Assembly (NCBI RefSeq): GCF_023515995.1
Contig: NZ_CP097320.1
Span: 3,844,001-3,908,000 of the forward strand
Length of the DNA: 64,000 nucleotides
Source: Candidatus Mycobacterium methanotrophicum
Lineage (GTDB): Bacteria > Actinomycetota > Actinomycetes > Mycobacteriales > Mycobacteriaceae
Direction: 5' to 3'
Shown here: piece by piece, positions 27,120-37,056 of the stretch
Layout of the letters: every line of letters starts with the position of its first letter
Position numbering within the stretch: position 1 is the first letter of the stretch
Notes under the pieces: generated by a model
What the model was told of the DNA's origin: nothing
Database searches by the model: none
The model's input: the letters and a program-made list of their open reading frames with translations, nothing else
Made by a program: the position numbers and the translations under genes

Positions 27120-28277
27120 TCATGCGACACGCACCTTCGGTGTCAGTGCGATCAGCATGTCGAGGCCGGTTCGAAGCGCACCGGCAATGGGGCCGGGGAC
27201 GGCATCCATCAACGCGAGACCTGGCCGCGCGACCGACGGCGTCACCATTCCTGCGAGCCGCCGCAGCCGCAGCACGTCGCCGCCGGCCCACCCCGGGTCG
27301 CTATCGGCAAGATGGTGTGGATCAGCCAGCGCGTTGACCGGCAGCGGCCGGCGACTCGACAACGCCCGGGTGATCGCCTCCTCGACGGGCATCAGCCCGC
27401 CGGGCGGGTCGGGAACCAGATCGCGCAAGCCGGCGCCGGAGGCCTGCATCGGATGATCCAGCGATTCCACGAGATCGGCGGCCAGCCCGCTGGGCACCGG
27501 CAGCGCAACCGCCGTGACCCGTGACGCCATAGTGGTGCCCACCCCCGGCGCCGGCAGACTCGTGTGCCGCTTGCCGGAAACCCGCGCATAGGTTTTTAGC
27601 AGTGCATGATACGACGTCTGGTCCGGGCCGGCGATGTCGTATGCGCCCGCCGGAACTTGTCCGCTATCGGTGGCCGCAAGCAAGTAATGCAGCACGTCCC
27701 GGATGGAAATCGGGTCGATCGGGTTATCCATCCAGGCTGGAATCGGGATGACCGGGAACCGGTCACCGACGTAGCGCAACATCTCGAACGACGTCGAGCC
27801 AGCACCGACGATCAATGCCGCGCCGAGCCACACCACTTCTGGGCCGCCGTCGACCGTCAGCGTCTAGGCCACCTCGGCCCGGCTGACGAGATGTTCGGAC
27901 AGCGCCCCGTCGTCGGGTTGGTCAGGGACGAACCCGCCCAGGTAGACGATGCGGCGCACACCGGCGTCCTTCGCCGCAACCGCGAGGTTGCCGGCGGCGG
28001 CCCAGTCGGCATCGCGGAAGCCGGGTTGACCGATCGTGTGGACCAAGTAGTAGACGACGTCGAGCGGGCCGGCGGCGGCGAACGCCGCCCGGACCGAGTC
28101 GGAGTCTGAGGCGTCCAGGACGACCGGGGTGACGTCATCAAACCAGCCCATTCGGGCCAGCCGAGCCGGGTCGCGGGTGGTGGTCACCACCTGATGGCCA
28201 GCCTTGAGTAAAGCCGTAACCAGCCGCGATCCCACGTAACCGGTCGCGCCGGTCACCAGAATCCGCACACCCTCCAA
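27120..28277 (-). pseudogene. NAD(P)-binding oxidoreductase (extended SDR) split by one in-frame TAG
   Basis: ATG 28277 starts MEGVRILVTGATGYVGSRLV (Rossmann TGxxGxxG) and reads to ALSEHLVSRAEVA, then TAG at 27864. The same frame continues at once with TLTVDGGPEVVWLGAALIVG and DPISIRDVLHYLLAATDSGQ to the stop at 27120. The whole is about 385 codons, a normal family length. One nonsense change therefore separates it into two parts. Confidence 0.75.
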
Positions 28278-28427
28278 CCTAGCGATCCCCGCTCACACTG
28301 GCGGACAATTCGCTGGTTGCGCCGGCGACGGCGCAGGCATAAACAAAGTTTTCCACCGTATCGACGGGACCGCCCGGCTCAACTTAGCGGGAGGTGCTAA
28401 TGTGAAATCCAAGCGACTGTGGTTTAG

Positions 28428-28441
28428 TCCAATGAATTGGA
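28428..28441. promoter_or_regulatory. 14-bp palindrome upstream of the type III PKS operon
   Basis: The sequence TCCAATGAATTGGA is a perfect 6-bp inverted repeat around a 2-bp centre, 89 bp before the PKS start. It is AT-richer than its surroundings and lies in the 250-bp gap after the broken SDR gene, where a promoter is expected. It could be an operator for a dimeric regulator. No regulator gene is adjacent. Confidence 0.35.
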
Positions 28442-28529
28442 TTCACCAACCGAGCTGCCCAACGGCGACCCACCAGATGGATACATTAGAAAACGCGCCC
28501 GTCGGCCCGGTGCCCAGGGAGTAAGCCAT

Positions 28530-29570
28530 ATGACACCGTTTGCGTCCATCGCGTCGGCGGCGGTCGAATTTCCGCCCCACCAGGTCGGCCAGCAGGAGGC
28601 CCTGTCGGGCCTGACCGGCTTCGGCGGCCCGCAATTTGACCGGTTCGCCGCCAGCGCCAGCGTGCAGAAGCGCCGCATCGCATTGCCGTTGCCGCAATAC
28701 GCCACATTGAGCGGCTTCACGGAAGCTAACGACATATTCATCAAGACCGCCATGGAGCTTGGCGAGCGGGCGCTGCTCTCAGCATTCGACGCCGCCAAGG
28801 TCAAGCCTTCCGAGGTCGACATCGTCTTCTCGACGACGGTCACCGGGCTGGCAGTGCCGACATTGGAGGCCCGGCTGGCGACCCGCGTGGGACTGCGACC
28901 CGACGTCAAGCGCGTCCCGTTGTTCGGGCTCGGCTGTGTCGCCGGGGCCGCCGGAGTGGCACGCATGTACGACTACTTGCTCGCGTTCCCCGATCAGATA
29001 TCGGTACTGTTCGCCGTCGAACTGTGCTCGTTGACGCTGCAGCGCGACGACTACTCGATCGCGAACCTGGTAGCGGCCAGCCTGTTTGGCGACGCCGCGG
29101 CCGCCGTGGTCGCAAAGGGATCTGCCCGCACACCGACGGGGCCCAGGGTGCTCGCGACCCGCAGCCGGCTCTACCCCGACACCGAAGAGGTCATGGGCTG
29201 GAATATCGGCAGTAACGGCTTTCAGATCAAGTTGTCCACAGAGGTCGCGACCGTCGCCGAGGAGTACCTGGGCGAAGACGTCCGCAACTTCTTGAACGAC
29301 CACGGCCTGACTCCCGCAGACATCTCGACATGGGTCTGCCATCCGGGTGGTCCCAAGGTGATCGACGCCGTCGAGCACGCCCTTGACCTTCCCGCCGATG
29401 CCCTAGATCACACCCGAAACTCGTTGCGCGATAACGGCAACCTTTCGTCAGTGTCGGTGCTGGATGTACTCCGCGCCAACATGGCCGACCCGCCGCCGCC
29501 GGGCTCGTTCGGGCTGATGATGGCGATGGGGCCGGGATTCTGTTCGGAACTCGTGCTGCTCGGCTGGTAG
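28530..29570 (+). CDS. Type III polyketide synthase (chalcone/alkylresorcinol synthase-like)
   Basis: 346 aa from ATG 28530 behind AGGGAG. A homodimeric ketosynthase that condenses malonyl-CoA units onto an acyl starter without an acyl carrier protein. The Cys-His-Asn triad is visible: Cys in FGLGCVAGAAG, His in CHPGGPKVID, Asn in SLRDNGNLSSVSVL. It is the first gene of a tight operon with a methyltransferase and a flavoprotein, the same order as Streptomyces srsABC (alkylresorcinol to alkylquinone). It probably makes a long-chain resorcinol or pyrone; the starter cannot be read from sequence. In M. tuberculosis only the two downstream genes remain at this place. Confidence 0.92.
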   Translation: MTPFASIASAAVEFPPHQVGQQEALSGLTGFGGPQFDRFAASASVQKRRIALPLPQYATLSGFTEANDIFIKTAMELGERALLSAFDAAKVKPSEVDIVFSTTVTGLAVPTLEARLATRVGLRPDVKRVPLFGLGCVAGAAGVARMYDYLLAFPDQISVLFAVELCSLTLQRDDYSIANLVAASLFGDAAAAVVAKGSARTPTGPRVLATRSRLYPDTEEVMGWNIGSNGFQIKLSTEVATVAEEYLGEDVRNFLNDHGLTPADISTWVCHPGGPKVIDAVEHALDLPADALDHTRNSLRDNGNLSSVSVLDVLRANMADPPPPGSFGLMMAMGPGFCSELVLLGW

Positions 29571-29573
29571 CTC

Positions 29574-30074
29574 GTGTACTACCTGCTGATCCTGGCGATC
29601 GGCATCGAGCGGCTGGTGGAGCTGATCATCTCCAGGCGCAACGCGCGATGGTCTTTCGCGCACGGCGGCAAGGAATTCGGCCATGGCCACTATCCGGTGA
29701 TGGTGACGGTCCACGCCGCGCTACTGCTCGGCTGCGTCGGTGAGGTCTGGGCATTGCACCGACCGTTCATTGCCTGGCTCGGCTGGCCGATGCTGGCGCT
29801 GGTGGCACTCGGTCAGGCACTGCGCTGGTGGTGCGTGGCAACACTTGGCCACCGGTGGAACACGCTGGTGATCGTGATGCCGCAGGCGCCGTTGGTGCGG
29901 CGGGGCCCGTACCGGTGGCTGCATCATCCGAACTATGTCGCCGTCGTCGCCGAAGGTGTGGCGCTGCCGCTGGTGCACACGGCATGGCTGACGGCGGCGT
30001 GCTTCACGCTGGTTAACGCGTTGCTGCTCACGGTGCGAATCAGGGTGGAAAACGCGGCACTTGGCTACACATGA
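29574..30074 (+). CDS. Isoprenylcysteine carboxyl methyltransferase-like membrane enzyme, Rv1139c/SrsB-like
   Basis: 166 aa from GTG 29574, three bases after the PKS stop, the length I recall for Rv1139c. About four transmembrane helices and the conserved C-terminal SAM region LVRRGPYRWLHHPNYVAVVA. Not likely to act on prenylated proteins; in the srs-type operon the homologue O-methylates the phenolic lipid made by the PKS. The stop overlaps the next start (ATGA). Confidence 0.88.
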   Translation: MYYLLILAIGIERLVELIISRRNARWSFAHGGKEFGHGHYPVMVTVHAALLLGCVGEVWALHRPFIAWLGWPMLALVALGQALRWWCVATLGHRWNTLVIVMPQAPLVRRGPYRWLHHPNYVAVVAEGVALPLVHTAWLTAACFTLVNALLLTVRIRVENAALGYT

Positions 30075-31087
30075 GTTCCTACGACGCCGACCTGTTGATC
30101 GTCGGGGGTGGCCCCGGCGGCCTTGCCACCGCATTGCACGCCCGGCGGCAAGGGCTTTCGGTGATCGTCGCCGAGCCGCGGGCAACCCCGATCGACAAGG
30201 CCTGCGGTGAGGGGCTGATGCCCGGCGGCCTCGCGGAGCTGATTGCGCTCGGAATCGACCCACCCGGCCTGCCGTTTCGGGGCATCGCTTACCTGAGCGA
30301 GCACCGTCGCGCCGAAGCGCGCTTTCGCGGTTGCCCGGGCCGGGGGGTGCGGCGAACCACATTGCATGCCGCGTTGGCGGCCCGCGCGAAAGAACAAGAC
30401 GCCGAGTGGATTTCGACGCGGGTCACCCGGATCGACCAAGACGCGGACGGCGTTAGGGCGGCCGGAGTGCGGGCGAAATGGTTGGTAGCGGCCGACGGGC
30501 TGCACTCGACGGCGCGCCGGGCCGTCGGAATCAACGCGGTGGCCGGAAATCCGCGGCGCTACGGCGTGCGCTGGCACTTTGCTGTACCTGCATGGTCGGA
30601 GCTCGTCGAAGTGCACTGGTCGCCCCGGGGAGAGGCGTACGTGACGCCGGTGGAGCCGGAGCTGGTCGGCGTGGCGATTCTGTCGCGGCACCGGCCCGAC
30701 CTTTCCTGGTTCCCGCGGCTGGCCGCCCGGTTGCGCGGCGCTGCGCCGGCGCGGCCGAGCGGCTGCGGTCCGCTGCGCCAAGTAGTTTCGCGCCGGGTCG
30801 CCGGACGGGTGTTGTTAGTCGGCGACGCAGCGGGATACGAGGATGCGCTGACCGGCGAGGGCATCAGCCTCGCCGTCAAACAAGCCGGCGCCGCCGTGGC
30901 AGCGATCGTCGACGGCACGCCGTCGTCCTACGAAGCGGCGTGGCACCGGATTACCCGCGACTATCGCCTGCTGACCCGCGCGCTCGTGCTGGCCACCGCG
31001 CCGCGGGCAGGCCGACGCGCGGTGGTGCCGGCAGCCAGCCTGCTCCCCGGCGTCTTCGGCCGAGCGGTGAACACGCTGGCGCGCTAG
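30071..31087 (+). CDS. FAD-dependent oxidoreductase/hydroxylase, Rv1138c/SrsC-like
   Basis: 338 aa. N-terminal dinucleotide motif DLLIVGGGPGGLATALHARR and second FAD motif RVLLVGDAAGYEDALTGEGI, of the geranylgeranyl-reductase/PHBH-like group. In srs-type operons this enzyme hydroxylates the methylated resorcinol ring, giving a quinone after oxidation. Tight coupling (ATGA) to the methyltransferase supports one pathway. No membrane anchor is seen. Confidence 0.88.
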   Translation: MSSYDADLLIVGGGPGGLATALHARRQGLSVIVAEPRATPIDKACGEGLMPGGLAELIALGIDPPGLPFRGIAYLSEHRRAEARFRGCPGRGVRRTTLHAALAARAKEQDAEWISTRVTRIDQDADGVRAAGVRAKWLVAADGLHSTARRAVGINAVAGNPRRYGVRWHFAVPAWSELVEVHWSPRGEAYVTPVEPELVGVAILSRHRPDLSWFPRLAARLRGAAPARPSGCGPLRQVVSRRVAGRVLLVGDAAGYEDALTGEGISLAVKQAGAAVAAIVDGTPSSYEAAWHRITRDYRLLTRALVLATAPRAGRRAVVPAASLLPGVFGRAVNTLAR

Positions 31088-31096
31088 GTTGTCGGA

Positions 31097-31457
31097 CTAA
31101 CGCGCCTTCCAGACCGGCGAGCGTTTTTCGGCGAACGCCAGCGGGCCTTCTTTGGCGTCCTCGGACTTGAGCACCACGCCGAATTCGCGTTGGGTGCGGG
31201 CCCAGCCGGGTTCCTCGTCGGGGACGGCGCCGTAGGCGATCCGCTTGCAGGCCTGCACCGACAACGGCGCATTCACCGTGATCCGCTCGGCCAGTGCGAG
31301 TGCGGCTTCCAACACCGTGCCGTCCGGGACAACCTGGTTGCTTGTTCGAGCGCGTCGCCGACGGCCGTGCTCACTGCGCCGTTGGCCGCGTTGCGGGCCT
31401 CGGGCCGGTTGATCGTGATCACCAGGACATTGCCGCGCCGTTCCCTGAGCGCTACCG

Positions 31458-31461
<4 letters not shown>
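31097..31461 (-). pseudogene. Enoyl-CoA hydratase/crotonase remnant, Rv1136-like
   Basis: GTG 31461 overlaps the thiolase stop (GTGA). It reads VTVALRERRGNVLVITINRP with EARNAANGAVSTAVGDALEQ and then jumps, in another frame, to NQVVPDGTVLEAALALAERI and the normal end LAFAEKRSPVWKAR. Roughly 100-130 central residues with the oxyanion hole and catalytic Glu are missing. It was an operon partner of the thiolase, both for acyl-CoA degradation. Confidence 0.75.
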
Positions 31462-32609
<1,148 letters not shown>

Positions 32610-32709
32610 GACCTAACTCATTAAGACATGAGGTTGTTGTTCGATTGTTGACCAACCCGTTGGACGGCTCGCCGCGGGGGTGCTCAGCTGCCGGGTAGCG
32701 TCGGAAAGC

Positions 32710-32972
32710 ATGACGCGCGTCGTCGTGATCGGCGGCCACGGCAAGGTCGCTGTACACCTGGCTCGCATCTTGACCTTGCGGGGTGAACGTCGGTCTTCCG
32801 TAACCCAGGGACCGGCAACCGGGCGGATCGCCGTTGGCGCCGCCGGAGAGGTCTCCCGGTAAGACGTCGCACTGGTGGTGGCCACGGTGTTGAACGACGA
32901 CGCGACGATCGGCCGGACCATCGAATTCAACAACGGTGATCTGCCCATCGCAGCGGCGCTGGCCGCCAGCGG
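32710..32972 (+). pseudogene. NmrA/SDR-like NAD(P)-binding protein, centre deleted
   Basis: ATG 32710 gives MTRVVVIGGHGKVAVHLARI and LTLRGERRSSV, the Rossmann start. It then jumps in frame to the C-terminal part GPATGRIAVGAAGEVSR, a TAA, and DVALVVATVLNDDATIGRTI with EFNNGDLPIAAALA. About 120-130 central residues are lost and a nonsense codon is added. The frame runs into the MIRU-like repeat, which replaces the original stop. Confidence 0.7.
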
Positions 32973-33009
32973 CGATCGCAAGCGCGGCGAAGCCGGGCGC
33001 AGCGGGTCG
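32972..33009. repeat. Single MIRU-like interspersed repeat unit
   Basis: GCGATCGCAAGCGCGGCG and AAGCCGGGCGCAGCGGGTCG correspond closely to the core of the 54-bp units at 25535-25696. It lies at the very end of the NmrA-like remnant and 70 bp before the cobalamin riboswitch. Confidence 0.65.
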
Positions 33010-33079
33010 CCGCCATGGATCAGGTAATCTCATTTGCGCAGCTGGTTTGCTGGCACTCGTGTCAGCATCGAGCGGGGCA

Positions 33080-33255
33080 TGTTAGTAGTGCTTCGTAAGA
33101 GGGAACCCGGTGAGAGTCCGGGACTGTCCCGCAGCGGTATGCAGGAACGACCGCCGTCACAAGCACTGGCCTTGGAAAGATCCGAGATCGGGAAGCGACG
33201 GCCAGTAGGAGTATCACCGGGTGCGTGCCTGCGAGTCCGAAGACCTGCCGGCTGT
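33080..33255 (+). promoter_or_regulatory. Cobalamin (B12) riboswitch upstream of metE
   Basis: The conserved core is present in order: GGGAACCCGGTGAGAGTCCG with GGACTGTCCCGCAGCGGTA (33101-33138), then GGAAGCGACGGCCAGTAGGA (33191-33210) and GCGAGTCCGAAGACCTGCCG (33231-33250). This is the B12-box architecture. It lies 140 bp before the metE start on the same strand. Known logic: adenosylcobalamin binding represses the B12-independent methionine synthase when B12 is available to MetH. Confidence 0.92.
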
Positions 33256-33398
33256 GCCGGGCGCGCCGCGCCTGGCGGCTCATCGCCTCGTGGAATGGGC
33301 GGATGGCTGTCCTGGGTGCATAAATGTGCTGACGGCACATCGCATCTGGGCCTCCTTTGCGTCCGCTGGCGGTGACCAGCCTTTTGCCCGTCGAGTGA

Positions 33399-35690
33399 AT
33401 GGACGACATCGTGACCGCAACACCGTTTACCGCCACCGTGACCGGCTCTCCGCGCATCGGCCCGCGAAGAGAACTCAAGCGAGCCACCGAGGGCTATTGG
33501 GCGGGCCGCACCAGCCGATCAGAGCTGGAGACTGTCGCCGCCGGGCTGCGCCGCGACACCTGGGCGCAGCTGGTCGCCGGCGGCTTGGACTCGGTGCCGG
33601 TCAACACTTTCTCCTACTACGACCAGATGCTTGACACGGCCGTGCTGCTGGGAACGCTGCCGGCCCGGGTGCACAGCGTCTCCGACGACTTGGACCGCTA
33701 CTTCGCGGCCGCCCGCGGCACCGAGGACATCGCGCCGCTGGAAATGACCAAATGGTTCGACACCAACTACCACTACATCGTCCCGGAGCTCGGGCCGGAC
33801 ACCACGTTCTCGCTGCACCCGGAGAAAGTGCTGGCTGAACTCAACGAGGCTCTGACACAAGGGGTTCCGGCGCGTCCGGTGATCATCGGCCCGCTCACCT
33901 TCCTGTTGCTGAGCAAGGCGGTCGGCGGTGCCGGCGCACCGGTCGAGCGGCTCGGCGAGCTGGTCCCCCAATACTCCGACCTGCTAACGCTCTTGGCCGA
34001 CAACGGCGCCGAGTGGGTGCAGCTGGACGAACCGGTCCTGGTGACCGACATCTACGCCGACGCAGCGGCGCTGGCGGAGAAGGTGTACAACACGCTGGGA
34101 TCAGTGCAGAAGCGGCCCGCGATTTACGTGGCCACGTACTTCGGTGACCCCGGCAGCGCACTGCCCGCGCTGGCTCGCACACCCGTCGAGGCGATCGGCG
34201 TGGACTTGGTCCGCGGCGCCGACGCCGCGGTGGCCCAAATATCTGCGGTCCCGGAGCTGGCTGGCAAGACACTGGTGGCAGGAATTGTCAACGGGCGCAA
34301 CGTCTGGCGCACCGACCTGGAGGCGGCGCTGGGCCGGCTGGCCAGCCTGTTAGGCTCGGCGGGGTCAGTGGCCGTGTCGACGTCGTGCTCGACGCTGCAC
34401 GTGCCGTACTCGCTGGAGCCGGAAACCGATCTGGACGACGCGCTGCGCAGCTGGCTGGCCTTCGGCGCCGAAAAGGTGCACGAGGTGGCCACATTGGCAC
34501 GCGCGCTGCGCGACGGCCGCGACGCGGTGGCCGAGGAGATCGAGGCCTCCAACGCCGCGGTGACGTCCCGCCGGTCAGATCCGCGGCTGTACAACAACCA
34601 GGTCCGGGCCCGCATCGACTCGATCACCACGTCGGGCACCGAACGCGGGCCGGCCGCCAAGCGCCGCGAGGCGCAGAACGCGCGGCTGCACCTGCCGCCG
34701 CTACCGACCACCACGATCGGGTCTTACCCGCAGACCTCGGCGATTCGCAAGGCCCGCGCGGCTTTTCGGTCCGGTGAGATTGACAGTAGTGAGTATGAAC
34801 GCCGGATGAAGCAGGAGATCGCGGACGTCATCAAGCTGCAGGAGGACCTCGGCCTCGACGTGCTGGTGCACGGCGAACCAGAACGCAACGACATGGTGCA
34901 GTACTTCGCCGAGCAGCTGGACGGTTTCTTCGCCACCCAGAACGGCTGGGTGCAGTCCTACGGCAGCCGCTGCGTTCGCCCGCCGATTCTCTACGGCGAT
35001 GTCGCGCGGCGCCACCCGATGACGGTCGACTGGATCACCTACGCGCAGTCGCTGACCGACAAGCCGGTCAAGGGCATGCTCACCGGCCCGGTGACGATTC
35101 TGGCCTGGTCGTTCGTCCGTGACGACCAGCCGCTGGCCGACACCGCCAACCAGGTGGCGCTCGCCATTCGCGACGAGACCGTGGACCTGCAGTCGGCCGG
35201 CATCGCGGTGATCCAGGTCGACGAGCCCGCGCTGCGGGAACTGCTGCCGCTGCGGAATGCGGCCAAGCAGGCTTACCTGGACTGGGCGGTCGGTTCTTTC
35301 CGGTTGGCGACCTCCGGCGTTGCCGATTCGACGCAGATCCACACTCACCTGTGCTACTCGGAGTTCGGCGAGGTGATCGGTGCGATCGCCGACCTGGATG
35401 CCGACGTCACGTCCATCGAGGCGGCCCGCTCGCACATGGAGGTGCTCGACGATCTGAACTCGGTCGGCTTCGCCAACAGCGTGGGGCCCGGTGTCTACGA
35501 CATCCACTCGCCGCGGGTGCCAAGCACCGACGAGATCGCCAACTCGCTACGGGCGGCGCTGAAAGCCGTACCGGCCGAACGACTGTGGGTCAACCCCGAC
35601 TGTGGGCTGAAAACCCGTAATCCCGATGAGGTCTCGGCGTCGCTGACCAATCTGGTCGCTGCGACGAAGCAAGTGCGAGCCAGCGCCTAG
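33399..35690 (+). CDS. metE: Cobalamin-independent methionine synthase
   Basis: 763 aa. Transfers the methyl group from 5-methyltetrahydropteroyl-triglutamate to homocysteine in the cytosol. Two (beta/alpha)8 barrels: N-terminal (residues 1 to about 380) and catalytic C-terminal, starting at LPTTTIGSYPQTSAIRKARA. Zinc ligands are visible in QIHTHLCYSEFGEV (His and Cys) and the last Cys in WVNPDCGLKTRN. ATG 33399; a few residues of start choice are uncertain. Controlled by the upstream cobalamin riboswitch. Intact. Confidence 0.97.
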   Translation: MDDIVTATPFTATVTGSPRIGPRRELKRATEGYWAGRTSRSELETVAAGLRRDTWAQLVAGGLDSVPVNTFSYYDQMLDTAVLLGTLPARVHSVSDDLDRYFAAARGTEDIAPLEMTKWFDTNYHYIVPELGPDTTFSLHPEKVLAELNEALTQGVPARPVIIGPLTFLLLSKAVGGAGAPVERLGELVPQYSDLLTLLADNGAEWVQLDEPVLVTDIYADAAALAEKVYNTLGSVQKRPAIYVATYFGDPGSALPALARTPVEAIGVDLVRGADAAVAQISAVPELAGKTLVAGIVNGRNVWRTDLEAALGRLASLLGSAGSVAVSTSCSTLHVPYSLEPETDLDDALRSWLAFGAEKVHEVATLARALRDGRDAVAEEIEASNAAVTSRRSDPRLYNNQVRARIDSITTSGTERGPAAKRREAQNARLHLPPLPTTTIGSYPQTSAIRKARAAFRSGEIDSSEYERRMKQEIADVIKLQEDLGLDVLVHGEPERNDMVQYFAEQLDGFFATQNGWVQSYGSRCVRPPILYGDVARRHPMTVDWITYAQSLTDKPVKGMLTGPVTILAWSFVRDDQPLADTANQVALAIRDETVDLQSAGIAVIQVDEPALRELLPLRNAAKQAYLDWAVGSFRLATSGVADSTQIHTHLCYSEFGEVIGAIADLDADVTSIEAARSHMEVLDDLNSVGFANSVGPGVYDIHSPRVPSTDEIANSLRAALKAVPAERLWVNPDCGLKTRNPDEVSASLTNLVAATKQVRASA

Positions 35691-35754
35691 TTCCAGAGGT
35701 GACGCGGCGAGCGTAACGCCACTGCGAAAAAGTCGTCGAAATCTCGCAACAGTT

Positions 35755-36237
35755 TCACGCTCGGCGCGAGTCCAGCCCTTCGGCGAGCACATGGACCGGC
35801 ACGTCGTGGGCCCAGGGCTGGCGCGTCACCATGTCCGCGACGCGCACGTCGCCGCGCTCGAATTCACCGGTAGCCGCGTCGACCAGCCGGTACTGTTGGG
35901 TCTGCTTATGGATCGGCTGGGCGTCGAGCATCACCACGCGCACCTCGCCCGGCTCGAAGTGACAGCGCTTCTGCAGCGCGGCAACCAGCTGCTCGTTGCT
36001 GAAGTGCCCGTCGCCGAAATTCCATCCGATTGCGGTGCCGCAGAGTCGCTCGCCGTCGGTGAGCACGTAGTCGTCTTCGTTCTGATCGGCCATCGCGCGG
36101 TGGGCCAAGGTGAACAGGGCCCGACCGTGAGTGTTGAAGGAGATGACGAACGGGAAGTGCTTGTTCAGCTTGGATGTTGCTGCGCCCAGCCAGATCACCA
36201 GGCACACGAGTTTGGCGCCCAGGATCATGTCCCTGAC
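35755..36237 (-). pseudogene. DUF3556 membrane protein, large in-frame central deletion
   Basis: The frame contains MILGAKLVCLVIWLGAATSK and LNKHFPFVIS, which belong to the middle of DUF3556 proteins (about 580 aa), joined in frame to FNTHGRALFTLAHRAMADQN and the normal C-terminus EDDYVLTDGERLCGTAIGWN through PVHVLAEG. The N-terminal half and about 200 central residues are gone. Rv1132 is the positional homologue next to metE. Unlikely to be functional. Confidence 0.75.
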
Positions 36238-36342
36238 CGAGATCGGCACCGCGATTGTGTTCGCGATCGCCGGTATCCGCGCACGCCGGTCGGTCGGCGA
36301 GGCGTCGGTACTTCCACTGCGCCCGCGGTAGGGTGTCGCACG

Positions 36343-36732
36343 ATGAACACCGAAACGGCGGGAACCCTGTTCTTCGACGGGGCCTGCGGAATATGCACTC
36401 GCTCCCGGGATTTGCTGCTGAAGTTGGATCGAATAGGAAAGCTGCAGACCGAGGCTCTGCAAACTCCCGGGGCCGCACAGCGACTCGGTATCGCACCAAC
36501 GACCCTGATGGAATCGGTCCGATGGCTGGATTCTTCCGGCGCTGTCTACTCCGGCGCGCGGGCCGCCAACGCTGCGTTATCGGCCGCGCTCGGGACGCGA
36601 ATCCCGCTGGTAACCTATCGGATTCCCGGTATGCGCTTCATCGAGGAAACCATCTACCGATGGGTGGCCGCCAACCGGTATCGCTTCCCGGGGACCACAC
36701 CGTACTGCCAGTCACACCCGAGCGCCTGCTGA
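36343..36732 (+). CDS. DCC family thiol-disulfide oxidoreductase (DUF393)
   Basis: 129 aa from ATG 36343. The family motif DxxCxxC is at the N-terminus (LFFDGACGICTRSRDLLLKL) and the C-terminal core RWVAANRYRFPGTTPYC is present. A thioredoxin-like fold with predicted redox function, partner unknown. Divergent from the DUF3556 remnant. The 3' end is directly followed by the prpR stub, so the C-terminus could be altered by the fusion. Confidence 0.8.
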   Translation: MNTETAGTLFFDGACGICTRSRDLLLKLDRIGKLQTEALQTPGAAQRLGIAPTTLMESVRWLDSSGAVYSGARAANAALSAALGTRIPLVTYRIPGMRFIEETIYRWVAANRYRFPGTTPYCQSHPSAC

Positions 36733-37037
36733 GCCAGAAGACGAAATCTCCCGCCGCGAGACGCTGGGTGGCAGAGCAGGGTTATCTGGGCCAGCATAAA
36801 AGCTTTGCCGTCGGCTTGGGTTGCGACTTGGTGCACGCCGACAAACTGGTCTACGCAGGCGGAATCGCGCCGGACCATCCGGGCACCGCGGCGCCGATCG
36901 GGGCCGGCTGCAAGATCTGCAACCGGTCGTCGTGCCCGCAGCGGGCATTTCCCTATCTCGGCGGGCGTGTCGTCGTCGACGAGAACACCGGCAGCGGCCT
37001 GCCCTATTCGCCCACCCCACGCCGGCAATCGGTGTAG
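36720..37037 (+). pseudogene. C-terminal stub of a PrpR/RamB-type XRE regulator (DUF2083)
   Basis: The frame reads AARRWVAEQGYLGQHKSFAV, GLGCDLVHADKLVYAGGIAP and PIGAGCKICNRSSCPQRAFP, the Cys-rich DUF2083 C-terminal domain of short-chain-fatty-acid regulators (prpR, Rv1129c). The N-terminal HTH and the acyl-CoA-sensing part are missing. In M. tuberculosis prpR neighbours prpD and prpC, which are also absent here. Confidence 0.75.
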
Positions 37038-37056
37038 CTTGCTGCTGAGATCAGCC

